Assembly (NCBI RefSeq): GCF_006540305.1
Contig: NZ_BJOR01000001.1
Span: 2,480,001 to 2,544,000 of the forward strand
Reading direction: 5' to 3'
DNA: 64,000 nucleotides
Source: Streptomyces sp. 6-11-2
GTDB taxonomy: Bacteria; Actinomycetota; Actinomycetes; Streptomycetales; Streptomycetaceae
The notes under the pieces are model-generated. The model worked only from the letters and a program-made list of their open reading frames with translations, was not told the DNA's origin and did not search any database. Position numbers and translations under genes: made by a program. Within the stretch, counting starts at the first letter, position 1. The number at the start of each line of letters is the position of its first letter. Shown here in pieces: positions 46,568-54,599 of the stretch.

Positions 46568-46894
46568 GCGCAGCTCCCCGTTAGACGCCTGTCGGTCCGC
46601 CGGTGGTCGTCCGGCACACCGAGTTGACTTCACTGCGTGACTACCTCAGCACTGTATCCACGCCTCTGTGACCGGAGAACAGCGATTCTGTACCTGGCCG
46701 GGAACTCTCCTTGCGCAAGTCATTTCAAACCGGGGCAGGCTGAGCATCCCGACCCGACCCGAAAGCATGGGCCGACGGCAACTCGTTGACGATGGGCCCC
46801 GGTTTGGGCCCGCGGGCCCACGCCGCCCGGCGTCGCCCGCACCTACGCTCGCCGACCGGAATGGCGCTTGCCACTGTGCGAGGAGGGGTGCCGC
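46568..46894. other. Divergent control region, tad core versus second cargo operon
   Basis: This 327-bp region separates the minus-strand zinc-ribbon gene from the plus-strand Flp-fused gene. It contains the shared operator and -10 box facing the cargo gene. No copy was found facing the zinc-ribbon gene. Apart from that I see no coding frame. Confidence 0.6.
46805..46849 (+). promoter_or_regulatory. Shared tad operator and -10 (second cargo promoter)
   Basis: TGGGCCCGCGGGCCCA (46805-46820) is a perfect 16-bp palindrome, followed 23 bp later by TACGCT (46844-46849). Another TGGG copy begins 12 bp upstream (46793). Together these match the three other promoters. Confidence 0.78.
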
Positions 46895-48457
46895 ATGGCT
46901 CGCGGGGGCGGCAGACGGACGTGCCGGAGGACGTACGGGTACGACGACTCGGGCGCGACCGCCACCGAGTACCTCGGCATGGTCGTGGTCGTCGTCGCCG
47001 TCGTGCTCGGCATCGGCGCCACCGGCGTCGGCCGGACCGTCCACGACGGGATCGCCGCCGAGATCTGCAGGGTCACCGGCGGCTCGGACTGCGGCGGCGG
47101 GAGCTCGCGGGGGAACGACCGGGCCCTGACCGACGCCGACTTCGAGCCGGCGCTGTGCCAGGTCTCGACGGTCAGCGACAAGGCGGGCTCCAAGGCGAAG
47201 ATCCTGTTCTGGGAGATCGGCAAGGAGTACGGCTTCCAGGAGCAGCACCTCAAGGCGCACACGGACGTCAACCACGACGGCAAGATCGACGACCAGGACG
47301 AACTGGTCTACCTCACCTTCACGGACGCGGCCTCCGTCAGCGCCAAGAAGGACTTCAAGCCCGGGCTGAAGCTGGGGAAGGCCGGCACCGACAAGGTGGA
47401 GCTGGGCGCCGGGATCAAGGTGACCAACGGCGACACCTGGGTGTTCGAGAGCCCGGAGGAGGCGCGCAGATTCCGCGACGACGTCGAGAAGCTCCAGATG
47501 TACCAGACGCGGCGCCAGTCGCCGGGCGGCGCGGACGCGAGCCTCGGCGACAGCATCCTCTACCTCTTCGGCACCGGTCCCCTCAAGGACGAGGAGGACA
47601 CGGAGAACCGGGTGAAGAAGGCGCTGGGCGACAACCGGAAGATCACCTACGGCAAGGTGGGCCTGGAGGCGTCCGCGGCGGCCGGCCTGAAGATCTCGGC
47701 GGGCGACGACAGGAAGCTCAGCACCGCGCTCGGCGGCAACTTCCAGTACTCCCCCGAGATCACCTGGACCGACAACGCCTACAAGAACACCAAGTCGTAC
47801 ACGTACTCCTCGTCGATCGAGTACGGCACCAGGGCGAGTTACGAGGCGGGCCCGGTCAAGGGCGACGCCTCGGCCTCCACCACCCGGACCGGCACCATCA
47901 CCGTCACCTACGACAAGTCCACCGGCACACTGGTCGGCGTCAACATGACCCGCACCGTCGAGCAGGGCGGCCAGAAGGCCGGCGCCGGAATCGGCGGGGG
48001 CAACGGCAAGCCGGGCAAGGACGAGCGCGGCGGCGGGGTGAGCGGGAAGGGCACCGACGGCTCCACCGGCATCGAGGTCGTCACCACCTCCCTGAGCTTC
48101 GACCCCGGTCCCGCCGGAGACCGGGACCGGGCCGTCGCCGAGCAGTGGCTGAGCAGCACCAACGAGCAGCTGGCGACGCCCTTCCAGTACATGTTCGACG
48201 ACCACGCGCCGACCCGGCGGCCCGGCGCCGACGACCCCTTCGGCCGACTGGTCTTCGACAAGGGCACGTCCAGCAGGATGACGTACACCGGCCAGGTGAA
48301 CGCCGCCGAGTACGGCTTCGAGCTGAACCTCGGGCTGAGCCTCGGCCTGTCGGTCAGCACCGAGCAGAAGGCGGAGACCCTCACGGACGCCCGGTTCCTC
48401 GGCGCTCCGAACGGAGACCGCCGGTCCTACGTCCCCTACAGCTACTGTGCCGAATGA
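46895..48457 (+). CDS. Flp-tethered surface protein with EF-hand-like loop
   Basis: The 520-residue protein starts with a prepilin-like segment (YDDSG|ATATEYLGMVVVVVAVVLGIG, Gly20, Glu+5, Tyr+6), followed by a ~470-residue extracytoplasmic part. That part contains a 12-residue EF-hand-type loop (DVNHDGKIDDQD, residues 124-135) and beta-rich stretches with alternating hydrophobic residues (~260-350 and ~470-500). No known domain was recognised. The ATG follows AGGAGG. It may be displayed on or exported by the Tad pilus; function unknown. Confidence 0.75.
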   Translation: MARGGGRRTCRRTYGYDDSGATATEYLGMVVVVVAVVLGIGATGVGRTVHDGIAAEICRVTGGSDCGGGSSRGNDRALTDADFEPALCQVSTVSDKAGSKAKILFWEIGKEYGFQEQHLKAHTDVNHDGKIDDQDELVYLTFTDAASVSAKKDFKPGLKLGKAGTDKVELGAGIKVTNGDTWVFESPEEARRFRDDVEKLQMYQTRRQSPGGADASLGDSILYLFGTGPLKDEEDTENRVKKALGDNRKITYGKVGLEASAAAGLKISAGDDRKLSTALGGNFQYSPEITWTDNAYKNTKSYTYSSSIEYGTRASYEAGPVKGDASASTTRTGTITVTYDKSTGTLVGVNMTRTVEQGGQKAGAGIGGGNGKPGKDERGGGVSGKGTDGSTGIEVVTTSLSFDPGPAGDRDRAVAEQWLSSTNEQLATPFQYMFDDHAPTRRPGADDPFGRLVFDKGTSSRMTYTGQVNAAEYGFELNLGLSLGLSVSTEQKAETLTDARFLGAPNGDRRSYVPYSYCAE

Positions 48458-48485
48458 TCGCGCCGACAGGAGGGCTGGTACGCCG

Positions 48486-49049
48486 ATGAGGACACGACTG
48501 CTGACCGCGGGCCTGCTCGCCGCCGCTGCCGCCCTCACGGGCTGCGGCAGGGGCGACGCGGACTCCGCCTCCGTGCCGGACGGCTGGGGCACGCTGAGCA
48601 CGAAGGGCGTCTCCGTGTCGTATCCCGCGGGCTCCGGGGGGTACGTCGAGCAGAGCGCGGCCGAGCGCGGCAAGTACAACGCGGCGGCGGCCGTACGCGA
48701 GGAGTCCGGGCGGACGGTCTCGGTCATCACCGTCCAACTGGACTTCACCCGGGCCGGCTCCGCGGAGCAGGCAGCGATCGCCGCCGAGGCCGGGATCCGG
48801 ATGGGCGCGAAGGTGGAGGGTGAGAAGGACGTGAAGCTGACCGGCACGGACCAGGCCAAGCGGATCGACTTCACCTTCGACTCGACGGGCGAGGACGGCG
48901 ACCCGCCCAAGGGCACGCCGATCCGGGGCGTGATCCTGACGGGCCTGGACTCGGCCGACCGGACCTTCGCGATCCGGATCGACGCGGCACCGGGCGTGCT
49001 GTCGTCCGCGGACCTGCGCGGGATCATCGACTCGGCGCGGGTGCACTAG
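48486..49049 (+). CDS. Predicted lipoprotein of the second cargo operon
   Basis: The 187-residue product has a lipoprotein signal (LLAAAAALTGC) and a C-terminal domain reminiscent of LpqN/DUF3558-like lipoproteins (ADRTFAIRIDAAPGVLSSADLRGIIDSARVH). It starts 28 bp after the Flp-fused gene with AGGAGGG upstream. It might be a surface partner or protector of the cargo protein. Confidence 0.75.
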   Translation: MRTRLLTAGLLAAAAALTGCGRGDADSASVPDGWGTLSTKGVSVSYPAGSGGYVEQSAAERGKYNAAAAVREESGRTVSVITVQLDFTRAGSAEQAAIAAEAGIRMGAKVEGEKDVKLTGTDQAKRIDFTFDSTGEDGDPPKGTPIRGVILTGLDSADRTFAIRIDAAPGVLSSADLRGIIDSARVH

Positions 49050-49077
49050 TGGTGGGGAGGAAGGTGCGGGTCCGGTG

Positions 49078-49473
49078 ATGCCGCTGGTCCGGGCCTGGGC
49101 GGTGGGTGTGGTGGTGCTCGTCGTCACCGAGTACGCGCAGATGACGCTGCTGTACGGGAATCTGGTCGGCCCGCGGGGCGTGGGCTCGTTCGGCGCCGCG
49201 CTGGCACTGGTCCACCTGCCGAACCTGGTGTGCGTCGTGCTGGCGACCTGGGCCGCGGCGCGGGCGCATCCGGCGCCGTGGCGGGAGATCCCCGCGCGGC
49301 ACGCGGTGGCGGGGTGCGCGGTGCCGGTGGCGGCGCAACTGCTGACGGTGTCGCTGCGCTGGGAGCGTGCGGGACCGTCGTCCCTGGCGATGTGGATGTC
49401 GACCGGGGTGCTGCTGGCCGGGTGCGCGCTGGGCCTGCTGCTGGAGCGCCGGCAGGAGGAGGTGCGGCCGTAA
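49078..49473 (+). CDS. Small four-helix membrane protein
   Basis: The 131-residue protein consists of about four hydrophobic helices with a C-terminal charged tail (LLERRQEEVRP). No family was recognised. It begins 28 bp after the lipoprotein gene, with GGGGAGGAAGG 14 bp upstream, and is the last gene of this operon. It may help insert or release the Flp-fused protein, which is only a guess from context. Confidence 0.65.
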   Translation: MPLVRAWAVGVVVLVVTEYAQMTLLYGNLVGPRGVGSFGAALALVHLPNLVCVVLATWAAARAHPAPWREIPARHAVAGCAVPVAAQLLTVSLRWERAGPSSLAMWMSTGVLLAGCALGLLLERRQEEVRP

Positions 49474-49512
49474 CAGGATTGCGGGACAGGGGCGTTGGAC
49501 CGGACACGACTT

Positions 49513-49550
49513 TGGTCTGGACCTCTTGACAAGCCAAATGGTCTGGACCA
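49513..49550 (+). promoter_or_regulatory. Two DasR-like sites in the chitinase promoter
   Basis: TGGTCTGGACC (49513-49523) and TGGTCTGGACCA (49539-49550) closely match the dre consensus ACTGGTCTAGACCAGT bound by DasR, the N-acetylglucosamine-responsive repressor. A TTGACA hexamer (49526-49531) lies between them. Confidence 0.75.
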
Positions 49551-49625
49551 ACTTGTACGACCAAGCGGTGGCCACCGTTTGTCCTGCCCTCCCCTTCACC
49601 CCCCTCTCCCCCACCGGAGGCCTCA

Positions 49626-51341
49626 GTGGACCGCGTACCAGGCATGCCCAGACCCAGAACACGACGGCTGCGCCTGTGGTCGGGAGCCGTCACCGCCGCC
49701 CTCGCCCTCTCCTTCGCCGGGGCCGGCCAGGCGTCGGCGGCGGACGTCAACAACGCCAAGAACGCCGGCTTCGAATCGGGCCTGAACAACTGGTCCTGCT
49801 CGGCCGGCAGCGGGACGACCGTCTCCTCCCCCGTGCACGGCGGCTCCGCCGCGCTGAAGGCCACACCGGCCGGGCTGGACAACGCCCAGTGCACCCAGAC
49901 GGTCGCGGTCAAGCCCAACTCGACGTACACGCTGAGCGCATGGGTGCAGGGCGGGTACACCTACCTGGGCGCGACCGGCACGGGCACCACGGACGTCTCC
50001 ACCTGGACGCCGGACTCGGCGAGCTGGAAGCAGCTCTCGACCACCTTCACCACCGGCTCCTCCACGACCTCGGTGACGGTGTACCTGCACGGCTGGTACG
50101 GGCAGGCGGCGTACTACGCCGACGACGTCTCCGTCTTCGGCCCCGACGGGGGCGGCGGCGGTGACCCGGCCCCGACGGTGCCGTCCGCGCCGGGCGGCCT
50201 GGGAGTGACGGGCACGACGTCCTCGTCGGTCTCGCTGTCCTGGAACACGGTCTCGGGCGCCACCGGCTACAACGTCTACCGCGACGGCTCGAAGGTGACC
50301 GCGGTGAGCGGCACGTCGGCGACGGTGACCGGTCTCGCGGCCGCCACCTCGTACTCCTTCCAGGTGACGGCGACGAACGCGGCGGGCGAGTCGGCGAGGT
50401 CGGCGACCGTGAAGGGCACGACGGCGTCCTCCGGCGGGGGCGGGGGCGGCACCGGCCTCCCGAAGCACGCGGTGACCGGCTACTGGCAGAACTTCAACAA
50501 CGGCGCCACGGTCCAGAGGATCTCGGACGTGCCGTCGCAGTACGACATCATCGCCGTCGCCTTCGCCGACGCGACGGCCACCCGGGGCGCGGTGAACTTC
50601 ACCCTCGACTCGGCCGGCCTGAACGGCTACACGGTCGACCAGTTCAAGGCGGACATCAAGGCCAAGCAGGCGGCCGGCAAGAAGGTCGTCATCTCGGTCG
50701 GCGGCGAGACGGGCACCGTGTCGGTGAGCGACTCGGCCTCCGCGACCAGCTTCGCCAACTCCGTCTACTCGCTGATGCAGACATACGGCTTCGACGGCGT
50801 CGACATCGACCTGGAGAACGGCCTGAACGCCACCTACATGTCCCAGGCCCTGCGCGCCCTGTCCGGCAAGGCCGGCCCGTCGCTGATCCTCACGATGGCC
50901 CCGCAGACGATCGACATGCAGTCCACGTCGGCCGGTTACTTCCAGACCGCGCTGAACGTCAAGGACATCCTCACGGTCGTCAACACCCAGTACTACAACA
51001 GCGGTTCCATGCTGGGCTGCGACGGCAAGGTCTACAGCCAGGGCTCGGTCGACTTCCTCACCGCCCTCGCCTGCATCCAGCTGGAGAGCGGTCTCGCCCC
51101 GTCCCAGGTCGGCCTGGGCGTTCCCGCCTCCACGAGGGGCGCGGGCAGCGGCTACGTCTCGCCGACGGTGGTGAACAACGCCCTGGACTGCCTGGCCAAG
51201 GGCACCAGCTGCGGTTCCTTCAAGCCCTCGAAGACCTACCCGGCCCTGCGCGGCGCCATGACCTGGTCCACCAACTGGGACGCGACGGCGGGCAACGCCT
51301 GGTCGAACACCGTGGGCCCCCACGTGCACGCCCTGCCGTAA
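49626..51341 (+). CDS. Secreted GH18 chitinase with CBM and FnIII domains
   Basis: The 571-residue protein has a signal peptide (~1-38), a carbohydrate-binding module (~40-165, NAGFESGLNNWSC..), a fibronectin type III domain (~180-265) and a GH18 catalytic domain from ~280. The catalytic motif is DGVDIDLE. It hydrolyses chitin outside the cell. The GTG start follows GGAGG at 5-bp spacing. Two DasR-like sites upstream predict induction by chitin breakdown products. Length and order match family chitinases of Streptomyces. Confidence 0.94.
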   Translation: MDRVPGMPRPRTRRLRLWSGAVTAALALSFAGAGQASAADVNNAKNAGFESGLNNWSCSAGSGTTVSSPVHGGSAALKATPAGLDNAQCTQTVAVKPNSTYTLSAWVQGGYTYLGATGTGTTDVSTWTPDSASWKQLSTTFTTGSSTTSVTVYLHGWYGQAAYYADDVSVFGPDGGGGGDPAPTVPSAPGGLGVTGTTSSSVSLSWNTVSGATGYNVYRDGSKVTAVSGTSATVTGLAAATSYSFQVTATNAAGESARSATVKGTTASSGGGGGGTGLPKHAVTGYWQNFNNGATVQRISDVPSQYDIIAVAFADATATRGAVNFTLDSAGLNGYTVDQFKADIKAKQAAGKKVVISVGGETGTVSVSDSASATSFANSVYSLMQTYGFDGVDIDLENGLNATYMSQALRALSGKAGPSLILTMAPQTIDMQSTSAGYFQTALNVKDILTVVNTQYYNSGSMLGCDGKVYSQGSVDFLTALACIQLESGLAPSQVGLGVPASTRGAGSGYVSPTVVNNALDCLAKGTSCGSFKPSKTYPALRGAMTWSTNWDATAGNAWSNTVGPHVHALP

Positions 51342-51358
51342 CGCCACGGAAGCCCTCC

Positions 51359-51402
51359 ACGGCTGCCGTCACGCCCTCCCGCGGGGGCGCGGCGGCAGCC
51401 GT
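51359..51402 (+). terminator. Chitinase terminator
   Basis: ACGGCTGCCG (51359-51368) pairs with CGGCAGCCGT (51393-51402), and the GC-rich interior can extend the stem. Confidence 0.6.
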
Positions 51403-51434
51403 TCGTCGTTCCCGTCCGCCCGCGCCGAAGTCCC

Positions 51435-51457
51435 GTGAAACATTCCGGGGGTTTCAC
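51435..51457 (+). promoter_or_regulatory. GTGAAAC-N9-GTTTCAC inverted repeat upstream of ECF sigma gene
   Basis: A perfect 7-bp inverted repeat lies 65 bp upstream of the sigma factor start. It may be the autoregulated promoter -35 region or an operator. Confidence 0.5.
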
Positions 51458-51521
51458 CGCATCAATGAGGTGGGGGCGCGTTCGGGGACCACGGAACGCG
51501 CGGGGAACACGAGGAGGGCAC

Positions 51522-52046
51522 ATGGGGCAGGACCGGAACGACTGGACCGACGAGTACCAGGAGTTCGCGGTGACACGCGCCGGGCATCTGTACCGGTCGG
51601 CCTGTCTGCTCACCGGCGGTGACACCCATCTCGCCGAGGACCTCGTCCAGGAGACCCTCGGCCGGGTGTACCTCCGCTGGGGCCGGATCTCCCGCGCCGA
51701 CAACCCGGCCGCGTACGCCCAGACCGTCCTGACCCGCGCGTTCCTCGCCCACCGGCGTCGTCACAGCAGCCGCAGGGAACGCGCCACCGACGTCCTTCCC
51801 GAGATGCCCGAGCCACAGCCCGGCGGCGACGCGCCGCTGCGGCTGACCCTCCTGGAAGCGCTCGGACAGCTGTCCGCCAAGGACCGGGCGGTGGTCGTCC
51901 TGCGCTACTGGGAGGACCGCAGCATCGAGGAGACGGCCGCCGCGTTGAACGCCAGCTCGGCCGCCGTCCGGACCCGCTGCGTCCGCGCCCTCGCCCGGCT
52001 GCGTGCGCTGCTCGGCGACTCGCTCGCCGAGTACGCGACTCTCTGA
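51522..52046 (+). CDS. ECF RNA polymerase sigma factor (SigE-like)
   Basis: The 174-residue protein has region 2 (FAVTRAGHLYRSACLLTGGDTHLAEDLVQETLGRVYLRW) and region 4 (ALGQLSAKDRAVVVLRYWEDRSIEETAAALNASSAAVRTRCVRALARLRALLG). AGGAGG precedes the ATG. It is followed by a membrane protein gene that likely restrains it. The inverted repeat upstream suggests autoregulation. Confidence 0.93.
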   Translation: MGQDRNDWTDEYQEFAVTRAGHLYRSACLLTGGDTHLAEDLVQETLGRVYLRWGRISRADNPAAYAQTVLTRAFLAHRRRHSSRRERATDVLPEMPEPQPGGDAPLRLTLLEALGQLSAKDRAVVVLRYWEDRSIEETAAALNASSAAVRTRCVRALARLRALLGDSLAEYATL

Positions 52047-52081
52047 CCTGCTCCCGCCCACGACCGGATCAACGACCACCC

Positions 52082-53368
52082 ATGCGGAAACGGCGGTTCG
52101 CCATGCCTGATGCAGACCACGACCCCTTCGAGGAACGGCTCGCCGACGTCCTGCGGGACACCGGCGCCACGTTCGGAACCGACCAGCAGACGCTGGCCGC
52201 CCGCGGCGAAACGCACGGGCGGCGGCTGCGCTCGCGGCGGCGCGCCGCCGCCGTCGTGGGCGGTGCCGCCGCGGTGGCGCTCGTCGGACTGGGCGGGGCC
52301 CTGCTCCTTCCCGACGGCCAGGGGGACGGCGTACGACAGCGGTCCGTGGCCGCCGGCCCGGCGGCACGGGCCAGCGTCACCGCCCCCGAGACCACCGCCG
52401 CGACCGTCATGTCCGGCGACGAGCTCGTCCGCACCCTCGAAAAGCTGCTCCCCGAGGGGCAGATCAGCAACAAGGACGGAGGCAGCACGGATAACGGGTC
52501 CTACGCCAACCTCGTGTACGACGACGGCGACGGCGAGGGAGCCATCGCCGTGTCCCTCAACCGTGTGCGGCCCGGTGGCCTGGAGGCCCGCCAGACCACC
52601 CAGTGCCCGGACAAGCTGTTCATCGTCTACGACTCCTGCACCTCCACCAAGCTCTCCGACGGCTCCGTCCTCATGCTCCTGAAGGGGTACGAGTATCCGA
52701 ACAGCCGCAGTGGCACGAAGCGGTGGGCCGCCGACCTCGTCACGTCGGCGGGCGGGCACATCGGCGTCCAGGAGTGGAACAGCGCCACCGAGAAGGGATC
52801 GCCCGTCACCCGGGACCAACCACCCCTTGATCTGGGCCGGTTGAAGGCGCTCGCCACCGCACACGAGTTGCGCGCGGCCGCCGACGCCCTGCCGCTCGAC
52901 GTCAGCCCGGCACCCGAGCCGGACCCGGGGCCGCTCACCCCCGGCGGCTCGATCTCGGCGGTGCTCACCCGCCTGGTGCCGCCCGGCGTCAAGGTCGTCT
53001 CCAGGAGCGGACCGGACGACGACGGATTCGGGTACGTCGTCCTGGACGACGGCAGGGGCACGAGCCTGGTGCAGGTCAACGTCCAGCTGGACACACGGGG
53101 CGACATGGAGAGCGAGCTGTTCGGTCCGGACGCCGAGGTCCTGCCCGACGGCACCAAGGTGGTCACGCGCCGGGAGTCCGGCGAGAAGGGCATTTCCGGG
53201 ATCGTCCAGTGGAGCGTGGACACCATCCGGCCCGACCACCGGCGTGTGGTGATCAGCGCCTTCAACTCCGGCGCGCAGAACACCCCGGCCACCCGCAAGG
53301 CGCCGGCGCTCACCATGGAGCAACTGAAGGCGATCGCCACCGACCCGGGGTGGAGTCCGCAGGGCTGA
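52082..53368 (+). CDS. Membrane-anchored protein paired with the ECF sigma factor
   Basis: The 428-residue protein has a cytoplasmic Arg-rich N-terminus, one membrane helix (~60-80, AAAVVGGAAAVALVGLGGALLLP) and a large extracytoplasmic region with two similar halves (LEKLLPEGQISN..NLVYDDGDGEGAIAVSLNRV and LTRLVPPGVKVV..VVLDDGRGTSLVQVNVQL). It fits an anti-sigma factor by its place 35 bp after the sigma gene, although no zinc-binding HxxxCxxC motif is visible. An ATG at 52103 is an alternative start. The duplicated outer domain could be the sensor. Confidence 0.72.
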   Translation: MRKRRFAMPDADHDPFEERLADVLRDTGATFGTDQQTLAARGETHGRRLRSRRRAAAVVGGAAAVALVGLGGALLLPDGQGDGVRQRSVAAGPAARASVTAPETTAATVMSGDELVRTLEKLLPEGQISNKDGGSTDNGSYANLVYDDGDGEGAIAVSLNRVRPGGLEARQTTQCPDKLFIVYDSCTSTKLSDGSVLMLLKGYEYPNSRSGTKRWAADLVTSAGGHIGVQEWNSATEKGSPVTRDQPPLDLGRLKALATAHELRAAADALPLDVSPAPEPDPGPLTPGGSISAVLTRLVPPGVKVVSRSGPDDDGFGYVVLDDGRGTSLVQVNVQLDTRGDMESELFGPDAEVLPDGTKVVTRRESGEKGISGIVQWSVDTIRPDHRRVVISAFNSGAQNTPATRKAPALTMEQLKAIATDPGWSPQG

Positions 53369-53378
53369 TCTCCGGCGC

Positions 53379-53414
53379 GGTACCGGGCCCCGGCAAGCGC
53401 CCGGGCCCGGTACC
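53379..53414. terminator. Convergent terminator
   Basis: A perfect 12-bp stem (GGTACCGGGCCC 53379-53390 with GGGCCCGGTACC 53403-53414) lies between the converging genes. Confidence 0.8.
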
Positions 53415-53436
53415 GCCGGGGTCGGGATCGGCGGGG

Positions 53437-54138
53437 TCAGGCGTCGTCGGTGGGCGGCTCGGCCGCCGCGTCCTTGTCGGCGGTGCCGTCCTCGTCCGCC
53501 GCGCCGTCCTCGAAGTACGCGTCCAGGACCGCGTCCAGTCGCGTCTCCCATTCATCGAAGCGTGCCCTGGCCGGGGCCTCGATCTCGATGGGGTACCAAC
53601 GCCGGTCCGGAGTGTGGACGGTGACGGTGAACCGCTTGCCGAAACGGGGGGTCGCCGTCTCGACGGCGCCGATCTCGTCCCAGCGGAACTCGCACTCCTG
53701 GTCGTCCAGACAGAGACGTACGCCCTTGTGGTCGGCGACGATGCGGGCCCGGCGGTCGGCGGCCTCGAAGACCGGACCGTCGACGACTTCCTCCTGCCGC
53801 TCCTCCTGCCGCTCCTCCTGCCGCTCCTCCTGCCGCTCCTCCTGCCGCTCCTCCGACCGCTCCTCCGACCGCTCCTCCTCCTGCCGCTCCGCCTTCCCGG
53901 CGGTCCCGGCGTCGTCCGTGACCGCCTCCGCGGCGGACGGCGGCTCGGAGGCCGGCGGCTGCTCGGCCTGCCGCGGCCGGGCGTCCTCCGGTTCCGCCGT
54001 CGCGGGTGCGGTGAGCCCGGGGATGTGGGCCGGGTCGAACCCGGCACCCTTCACGGGCTCGGCCTTCAGGGGCTGGCTGCTCGAACCTATGCGCTGCTCC
54101 ACAGCGGGCAGTATGGTCGACGAACCTGTGCCGGACAC
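53437..54138 (-). CDS. Protein with EERQ tandem repeats and PH-like domain
   Basis: The 233-residue acidic protein has a disordered N-terminal half with a run of EERQ tetrapeptide repeats (~88-118), coded by a 12-bp tandem repeat. The beta-rich C-terminal domain (GVRLCLDDQECEFRWDEIGAVETATPRFGKRFTVTVHTPDRRWYPIEIEAP) is PH-like in pattern. The start is uncertain: GTG at 54138 or 54102 (VEQRIGSSSQPLK). The function is unknown. Confidence 0.7.
   Translation of the reverse strand: MSGTGSSTILPAVEQRIGSSSQPLKAEPVKGAGFDPAHIPGLTAPATAEPEDARPRQAEQPPASEPPSAAEAVTDDAGTAGKAERQEEERSEERSEERQEERQEERQEERQEERQEEVVDGPVFEAADRRARIVADHKGVRLCLDDQECEFRWDEIGAVETATPRFGKRFTVTVHTPDRRWYPIEIEAPARARFDEWETRLDAVLDAYFEDGAADEDGTADKDAAAEPPTDDA
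53795..53878. repeat. 12-bp tandem repeat encoding EERQ units
   Basis: CTCCTCCTGCCG repeats head to tail about five times and then degrades into CTCCTCCGACCG copies. It encodes the Glu-Glu-Arg-Gln repeats of the gene on the opposite strand; such a tract may change in copy number. Confidence 0.8.
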
Positions 54139-54179
54139 AGCTAGCCCCGACTTCGTTATACGAAGATGGCCAAGACGCG

Positions 54180-54599
54180 TCAGCCGAGCACGGCGAGCGC
54201 GTCGATCTCGATGAGCAGGCCCGCGGGCAGGCCGACGTAGACGGTGGTGCGGGCGGCGGGCGGCTGGGTGAGGCCCTGCTCCTCGAAGTACGTGTTGTAG
54301 AGGTCGTTCATCTCCGCGAAGTGGTCCACGTCCGTGAGGTAGACGCGGATCATCATCACGTCGTCCCAGGTCGCGCCGCCCTCCTCCAGGATCGCCTTGA
54401 CGTTGGCGAGCGTCTGGAGGGTCTGCTCGCGCAGGGCCGGGCCGGCCGGCGTGGGGGGCACGCCCTCCTCGGCGGGCAGGAAGCCGACCTGGCCGGCGAC
54501 CTGGAGGATGTTGCCCTTCCGCACCCCGTGGGAGAACTTCGCGGGCGGGGTGGTGTGGGTCGCGGGGGTGAGGGCGATCTTGGCCGTCGTGTCGCTCAT
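54180..54599 (-). CDS. ridA: RidA family enamine/imine deaminase
   Basis: The 139-residue RidA protein hydrolyses reactive enamines/imines produced by PLP enzymes. Family signatures include GNILQVAGQVGF, LANVKAILEEGGATWDDVMMIRVYLTD and the C-terminal RTTVYVGLPAGLLIEIDALA with the substrate-binding Arg. Its ATG overlaps the IclR stop (ATGA). The context (D-amino acid deaminase) fits detoxification of 2-aminoacrylate-type intermediates. Confidence 0.9.
   Translation of the reverse strand: MSDTTAKIALTPATHTTPPAKFSHGVRKGNILQVAGQVGFLPAEEGVPPTPAGPALREQTLQTLANVKAILEEGGATWDDVMMIRVYLTDVDHFAEMNDLYNTYFEEQGLTQPPAARTTVYVGLPAGLLIEIDALAVLG

Noticed and set aside
54151..54165. CTTCG-TTATA-CGAAG resembling half of a loxP site
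   Set aside because: Arms are only 5 bp and the spacer does not fit; no recombinase gene is near. Most likely chance.
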